NCBI GenBank assembly: GCA_000711775.1
Contig: ARYC01000743.1
Location: forward strand, 22,793-86,792
From: Oxytricha trifallax
Lineage: Eukaryota; Ciliophora; Spirotrichea; Sporadotrichida; Oxytrichidae
Reading direction: 5' to 3'
Length of the DNA stretch: 64,000 nucleotides
Shown: piece by piece, positions 58,791 through 64,000 of the stretch
How positions within the stretch are numbered: the first letter of the stretch is position 1
Layout: the number at the start of each line of letters is the position of its first letter
Notes under the pieces: generated by a model
Seen by the model: the letters and a program-made list of their open reading frames with translations, nothing else
Database searches by the model: none
What the model was told of the DNA's origin: nothing
Program-made: the position numbers and the translations under genes

Positions 58791-59877
58791 AAACTTTCAC
58801 GCTCTTTCAAGGATTTATTTTTAATTGTTAAATTTATGTTAGTTTAATTTTAATTGGACATTTCCTCATTACTTGATTCATTCTCCTGAAATCTTTTAAT
58901 TCTTGATACGTTTTGATTAATTGTTTCTTAAAAATATTCTGGGACTTATTCCTCTAATTTCCCAGAATTTGTCAATAAACTCATCACTTTTATTCTTAAT
59001 GTTCTTGGTTTTATGATTCAATTGTTCCTTTTGCGATTGAGTATTAGCATGCTGGCTTAAATTTATTTATTTATTATTGTTTAGATACAAAAGAATTTAA
59101 AAAATAATAAATCTTTAAAATGCAAACTGTCATAGATTAAATAAATGCTTATTAAATCTTCAGATAATAAGCAAAATCGGAACAAAAATAGAAAATTAAA
59201 ATTAGTTGTTTTTGAAAAAGTCTGAGTGTTTAATTTATGCTTATTTTAATTTATTTATTATTTTATTTACTTTTCTAAATTGAATCTTTTCCTGTGAAGC
59301 AAGACTTAATATAATATAAGTTAGTATGTCCATTATCCAAGATTCTTTAATTTCAGTTAAAGTGCTAGTAAGCTGAATCCTCCAGTTAAAAATCACTATA
59401 ATTTGATTAAGTAAGATACTGAAAGTTCAATTTGCTATTATTTTTAACAAATGCATATTAAATGTATTTAAGTAATTATTTATGAACTGTCTTTACTTAC
59501 TTATATAATAGATTTTAAAGAGAAGTGATTGAATCAAAGAGGTTTTGTTATTTCGTTATAACTTTAAAACTAATTTATAATTAATCTAATATATTATTAA
59601 TTTAAGCAACTTTTTTATTTTAAAAATTCATGATCGGCATTATCGATTAATTGGAAATATCTCGCATTAATTTGTATTAACATTCTCCTTTAATTGCTTT
59701 GCAATTACAATCACTATAGTCAGCTGAGCTGCTAATCTTCTCCATACTCTACCTGAATCATTTAATGAAATCCACATAATTGTTAGATTCAAATTGCAAA
59801 TTTCTAATTTCATCATCACTTAGGTAGATGTTTTCAGAAAATCTTTTTGTTTCCTATATCTCTACAAATTAATAAAT
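58791..59877. other. AT-rich stretch
   Basis: A little more methyltransferase-like sequence may extend to about 58830; otherwise nothing recognised. Confidence 0.4.
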
Positions 59878-60257
59878 ATGAACTTAAATGGAAAAGCTTA
59901 TTTCTCATGCAAGGTTTCGTAGATCTTAAAATTTATTTTTAAATTTATTTTCTCTGGCTTTGATTTTATTCTAGAGAATATTTGTTCATCCAAGTTTCCT
60001 ATTTTTCCTGAGCATTATGTTTAATTCCCTAAATTAGAGTTCATTAATCCTGAATGATTTCTATGAAATTTATGAAAAATAGGTTTAATAATGCTGATGA
60101 TTAAAGTATTGAAGCTGTGCAGGAGGGAGATACCGACTATAATTAGTTTAATAAATTTGCGAGGTGTAGTTTTGGGAGTAATGCTCAAATAGATGTTTGG
60201 TTGTTAATGAAGGGATTGTTGAAATGTACTGGCTGTACAAAATAGAAATAATTATGA
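59878..60257 (+). pseudogene. Two overlapping open frames, probably one gene
   Basis: First frame ATG 59878 to TGA 60055-60057 (59 residues: MNLNGKAYFSCKVSQ, FSGFDFILENICSSKFPIF, YVQFPKLEFINPE). Second frame ATG 60054 to TGA 60255-60257 (67 residues: NRFNNADDQSIEAVQEGDTD, KFARCSFGSNAQIDVWL, LLKCTGCTK). Start and stop overlap as ATGA; more likely a frameshift inside one gene than translational coupling, since ciliate genes are monocistronic. A CTGC/CxxC lies near the end. No family recognised. Confidence 0.42.
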
Positions 60258-61089
60258 TAAAACATAGCTAAAATATTAGGAATATTATTATATAAAATCT
60301 ATATGGCTCGTAAAATTTATACAGTTAACTAAATTAATTCAAAATTAAATATTAAAGAAAGTGGGAGTAGGTACAATTATTCTTAAATCTTCAATTTAAA
60401 AATAACAAATACGAAAAATAATACTAGCAAAAAATACAAGGTAATTTTGATAATTTAATTTAATTATATTTTATTTTAATTTGATTTTAACTATTTAATT
60501 CAAAGGACCCTTTAAAAGTGATACTAGAATTTTTTAAATCGAGATTAAATCATAAATAATTATTCTATAATTGAAATTTTTTGATTTTTCAATAAATGTT
60601 GGATTTTAGGATTTTAAAGATTTAAAGATTATATAATTTAAATTGTAAGTATATTCCCTATATTCGACTATCTGCTTGTGGTACTTAAGTACTGTGTAGG
60701 ATATCTCAACCATTTTATATATTAATTTCTAAGAAAATCTTAAATCCAATAGAAATAATTATTTAAGAAGAAAAGACTTACATTAAACTGATTGCCATTA
60801 ATTCTGGCATAAGACCATAGCTTCAATCAAGATCAATCAAAGAATAGTATAATTGGTAATTAATTATTTATTTGTATATGAGATTTATTCTTCATTTAGA
60901 TGTTTACATAGAATTAATTTAATGAAATTAAATAATGTCCTTGTCTTTTTCAGAAAGCAAATAGCGCTACTCGAGTAAACAAAATAAATGAACCAGTCAA
61001 AAAATACAGCATCAGTAAAAATTATAAACTAACCGAGTTATCTCTAATTGTATGTTTACTTGTTAAGATCAGCTGATTGCAGAAGAATT
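60258..61089. other. AT-rich stretch
   Basis: Nothing recognised. Confidence 0.4.
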
Positions 61090-61368
61090 TCAAAATTTTG
61101 AAGCTTTATTAAAAATGCAATAATTATATTTTTCAAAGTTTGATTAATTAATTAATTAATTAATTAGAGATTTTAAAAATAATGGTAGGTTATAAATCAA
61201 ATCAGTAAGAAGAGCTCTTCTGGATATTAATGATTTTTGATTTTGCAATAAGTACTGGCCAGATTTTTTGTCTTTAATTTTTGAGAAAAAATGATTTACA
61301 ACATAAAGCGACTTTAGAATTTTAGTTATAGTTTTATAATCATTATAAAACTTAATGCACTTAACCAT
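61090..61368 (-). CDS. Intact 92-codon open frame, unknown
   Basis: ATG 61368 to TGA 61090-61092. The first 70 codons have no TAA/TAG (MVKCIKFYNDYKTITKILKS, KIKDKKSGQYLLQNQKSLIS, RRALLTDLIYNLPLFLKSL). The last part is encoded by a TTAA tandem repeat (61144-61166). Basic, helical; no family recognised. Confidence 0.35.
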
Positions 61369-62315
61369 TTAGATATATTTTCTTAGATTTTTAGAATTAG
61401 CTACTTAGAACAACTTGTTATAGTGATTTTTAATTCCAATTTTAGATTACCAAAAAAACCTTAATACTTTAATAATCAACTCAAATCGATAGCATACTTT
61501 ATATAGACTCTTAATAATACAAAAGGAAATCAAGCATTGAATAGTTAAATGAGAAATTGGAAAATTATTATTTATATACAAATTATCCAATATTGGCAAT
61601 AAAGCCTAATCTTGAAAAGTTAAAAAAGGAAAAATTATTTGAAAATTACAGAATAATTAACTTTTTTATGCGATTGATTTAAGAATATTTTCTGTTGAAG
61701 GTAGTTAATGAAGTTACAAGGTATTGTCTATAGTATCCATGCACCCCAAATTTCACTAAATCTTAAAAATGGTATCAAATGATATAGAGAGAGGTAAAGA
61801 AATTATACTGACTTTTAGAATGCATTGTAAAATGATCATGTAATCAAAGAATTATCAAATTAATAAAAATTTTATTCCATTCCAGCTTTAATAGAATCTA
61901 GCCAGAATGAAGATAAAATTTGAGGAATTTTAACTTTTGTCCGCATGATGAAAAATTTAGTTGCATATTTATAATTTTTAATCAATTAAATTTCTTTTTC
62001 TATTGGAGCCAGATCTAATTGATATGGAACAAGATAGGTTATTGCTATTTATAAGCACTAAAGCTTTGCATGCAAATATTTTAAGCTAAGCAACGATAAG
62101 CAGTGAAATTAAGCATCAATGCCGTTTTACATATCTAATCAGGGTTGTTAATCTATAGCTATTTAATCAGTTAAAGTATGACATAATAAACTGTAAGGCT
62201 GTTATTTTGTCTTTGATTAAGTGTGAAATTGAGTTCATCGGAGCTGATTGCTCCTGCAATAATTTTAACATGCTTTATTCTTGTAAGATTTTAACTGTAG
62301 CGCTTCACGGCTCTG
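61369..62315. other. AT-rich stretch
   Basis: Nothing recognised before the ATT target site of TBE copy 3. Confidence 0.4.
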
Positions 62316-62318
62316 ATT

Positions 62319-62400
62319 CAAAACCCCAAAACCCCTTAATGAGGTTTATAAGTGCTTTGATTTGTAGGGAATTTGTTAGGGGTTGGGGTTATTAATAGGT
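62319..62400 (+). repeat. TBE copy 3 left terminal inverted repeat
   Basis: Telomere-like C4A4 block followed by the copy 1-type repeat through GATTTGTAGGGA; the inner part differs (a small G-rich TTAGGGGTTGGGG block). Confidence 0.88.
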
Positions 62401-62437
62401 TTTAATGTGAAATTTATAGTAAATGTATTTAATTTAA

Positions 62438-63714
62438 TCAATCAAAATGCAATTTTGGATCATGTGGGAGAGGTCTGAAGTTTATCTTACTTGACCACAA
62501 CTCTATCTGCTCTATTGATATGTCTGATCTTGATTTTGGTTTTAATATTATTAATTCTGCCAAATGTTTTATTGATTGAGATACTCTGGTTTTGTCTATA
62601 AACTACTTGATTCTTTACTTAGCATCTTTCTCGCTCCTTGTAGAGTAGTAATCGTTGCGAGGCATTTCGCACTCTATTATTATTGCTGCTAAAGCCCACA
62701 CATCCCATTGATAGTCTCCATCTCTCCAGTCTTCTCTTTCAGGATAATAGCCTGGAGTTCCCATAACATTTCCTAGCCGTGATACTTCTACCCTTAATGC
62801 TCTGTTGAAGTCAATAATTGTCACTCTTACAGGTGAGAAATTTATCATAATATTCTCATGTTTCAAATCTCTATGAACATAGCCTAACTTATGTAGCTCT
62901 TTTATACCTTGTAAGGTTTAAGTTGCTATCAAAGCAAGCTACTTATGATTCCTTTGATCAGTAATAAAATCTCTGAGGTCATTTCATAGAGTGGAAGTCT
63001 GAAAGCAACATGATCCTTGGCAAGGAGAACAGCATCTAGCTTGATTAAGTAACTGCACTCTTTAAACTTTGCTTGAATGAGTACTTGATACTCATTTGTG
63101 AACTCCATCTAATATTTATCATCACTTGAGAGATAGTTGAAGGGATACACCTTGTATGCATACTGATGATCACTGATAACTTTCTTATCAAAGGAGTCTT
63201 CTAATATAAGGTAGCTTTAAAGTGAAGTGTCTAGGTCAACTTAGGCAAGAACTGGAATCTTTTTATATTGAATTTTAATCATAATCATTGTGATTTCAGA
63301 TGCTAGTAGGTTGCGTGATTTCCTCATACATTCTGATTCACAAGCTTGTTCGAGCTCTACCATTTTCGAAGATTCTCTTGCTTTTCTTTTGTTAAGTAGC
63401 TTCAATTCATCTTCATGCTTTTCAATCTCTAAATCTTTCTTGTGAGCTTTTAAAAAATGCTTCCTTAAATCTCTAGTATGAGCATACTGCTTATGGCACT
63501 CGAAGCAATCATACTTTCCGTCGATTTTATCGTGCTTTAAGTATAATGTCGGCTTGGCTTCTCTATGCTCTTTCATATGCCTATACCAACTAGATTTATG
63601 AGCGAAGTCTCTCTCACACTTCTCACAAAAGTATACTTCTACTTCTTCAGTTAGTATAGGAATTTCATTCATACCTTTCTCCTCCTCTCTGTCTCCCACA
63701 CACTTGTTTGCCAT
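62438..63714 (-). pseudogene. TBE 57-kDa type zinc-finger/kinase-like protein, one frameshift
   Basis: The best-preserved of the three copies. ATG 63714; finger 1 (about residues 30-50) FCEKCERDFAHKSSWYRH plus second His, finger 2 (about 70-92) CFECHKQYAHTRDLRKH plus second His, both intact C2H2. A charged linker (to ~150) and an N-lobe-like region follow (SYLILEDSFDKKVISDHQYA, YLIKLDAVLLAKDHVAFRL). A single missing base near 62985 breaks the frame before RDFITDQRNHKQLALIATQT. Then come YVHRDLKHENIMI (catalytic loop intact), VTIIDFNRALR (DFN for DFG), GTPGYYPEREDWRDG, WDVWALAAIIIECEMP, and a tail to TGA 62438-62440. About 425 residues if the frame were continuous. Probably DNA-binding with a kinase-fold domain; partner unknown. 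Confidence 0.85.
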
Positions 63715-64000
63715 TTATTTTCTATTATTAATTTCTATTTTAATAACAGAGACCTCAAGTGATAGCTCTGGTAGTTCCTTGTGAGAGTTCATCTCACAGC
63801 TATCACACTTTTTATTGACGCCAAAGGTAAGTCTCATTTAGCTTGATGGAAGTGCTGTTGTTTTTCTTAAAATTTTAGCGCTCTTATTTAAATTTGAATT
63901 TAAAATTATAAAACTGCTTCTATAACTGAGAGCTTATATTAGAGCTTTGCAAGCCTACAAGTTTCAAGGGAAGTTCTTAGAGTATAAGAGAAGAAATATG
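63715..64000. promoter_or_regulatory. Divergent spacer with nested hairpin
   Basis: Starts the spacer upstream of the 57-kDa gene. GTGATAGCT (63759-63767) pairs with AGCTATCAC (63798-63806), and inside it TGTGAGA (63780-63786) pairs with TCTCACA (63792-63798). Position matches the palindromic spacers of copies 1 and 2, but the sequence is different. Confidence 0.5.

Larger units (their letters stand above)
62319..64000. mobile_element. TBE-type transposon, copy 3 (left part, runs off the window)
   Basis: Starts with the perfect 17-mer CAAAACCCCAAAACCCC, preceded by ATT (62316-62318). The sequence inward (TTAATGAGGTTTATAAGTGC) matches copy 1, so same subfamily and orientation. It contains the 57-kDa gene and the start of the divergent spacer; 22-kDa gene, transposase and right end lie beyond 64000. 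Confidence 0.93.

Noticed and set aside
62207..62395. Plus-strand 62-codon frame crossing the TBE copy 3 left end
   Set aside because: Spans the element boundary and terminal repeat; not a gene.
1..64000. Reassignment of TGA to tryptophan across the window
   Set aside because: Many islands have in-frame TGA, but the 22-kDa genes of copies 1 and 2, both transposases and the 57-kDa genes of copies 1 and 3 stop at TGA at matching positions. One TGA in copy 2 replaces an Arg codon. Kept only as a finding for specific Trp sites.

Overview
The window reads as germline (micronuclear) DNA of a hypotrich ciliate of the Oxytricha/Stylonychia type. Three transposon copies carry ends made of CAAAACCCCAAAACCCC, the C4A4 telomere-like sequence known from the TBE transposons of oxytrichids. 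Their genes are open only if TAA and TAG are read as glutamine and TGA as the stop; the transposase motif SPQLNGIE, for example, has its Gln encoded by TAA. All intervals here were read by eye with that code. With one stop codon in DNA of roughly 75% A+T, long open frames arise by chance, and neighbouring frames can both look plausible. Only loci with a recognisable family, a conserved intron or a paralogue in the window get confidence above about 0.6; many island boundaries are approximate.

Layout. 1-28247: AT-rich DNA with dispersed coding islands on both strands. These include a broken MT-A70-type methyltransferase (4201-5110, -), a P-loop protein (7541-9654, +), a GC-rich broken multi-exon gene (16595-18284, +), a MORN-repeat gene with an intron (20840-21045, +), an ORC2-like frame (26842-27291, +), and two TA-flanked foldback elements (13667-14080, 14721-15136). 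28248-32348: complete TBE element with a 57-kDa zinc-finger/kinase gene, a 22-kDa gene and a DDE transposase. 32349-45224: more islands, several open from ATG to TGA. 45228-49016: a second TBE of a different subfamily, opposite orientation. 49017-62315: further islands, two MORN relatives, a near-perfect 355-bp-arm inverted repeat (55555-56372), and a second MT-A70-like relic (58063-58790, -). 62319-64000: the left part of a third TBE.

Condition of the genes. Most islands that can be tested change reading frame by one base or carry in-frame TGA, and the transposon genes do too. This fits decay of germline-limited copies, base-level assembly errors, or macronuclear-destined segments split by eliminated sequence; the window alone cannot separate these. 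In the two MT-A70 relics, the in-frame TGAs of the first fall where the family has Trp. The transposon genes all end at TGA at matching places, so TGA is treated as stop.

How the parts act together. The TBE genes form one unit: transposase and 22-kDa gene converge, and the 22-kDa and 57-kDa genes diverge from a palindrome-rich spacer. In oxytrichids such elements are removed from the developing macronucleus, and their transposases are known to take part in genome rearrangement. No rRNA, tRNA, CRISPR or plasmid feature was recognised.
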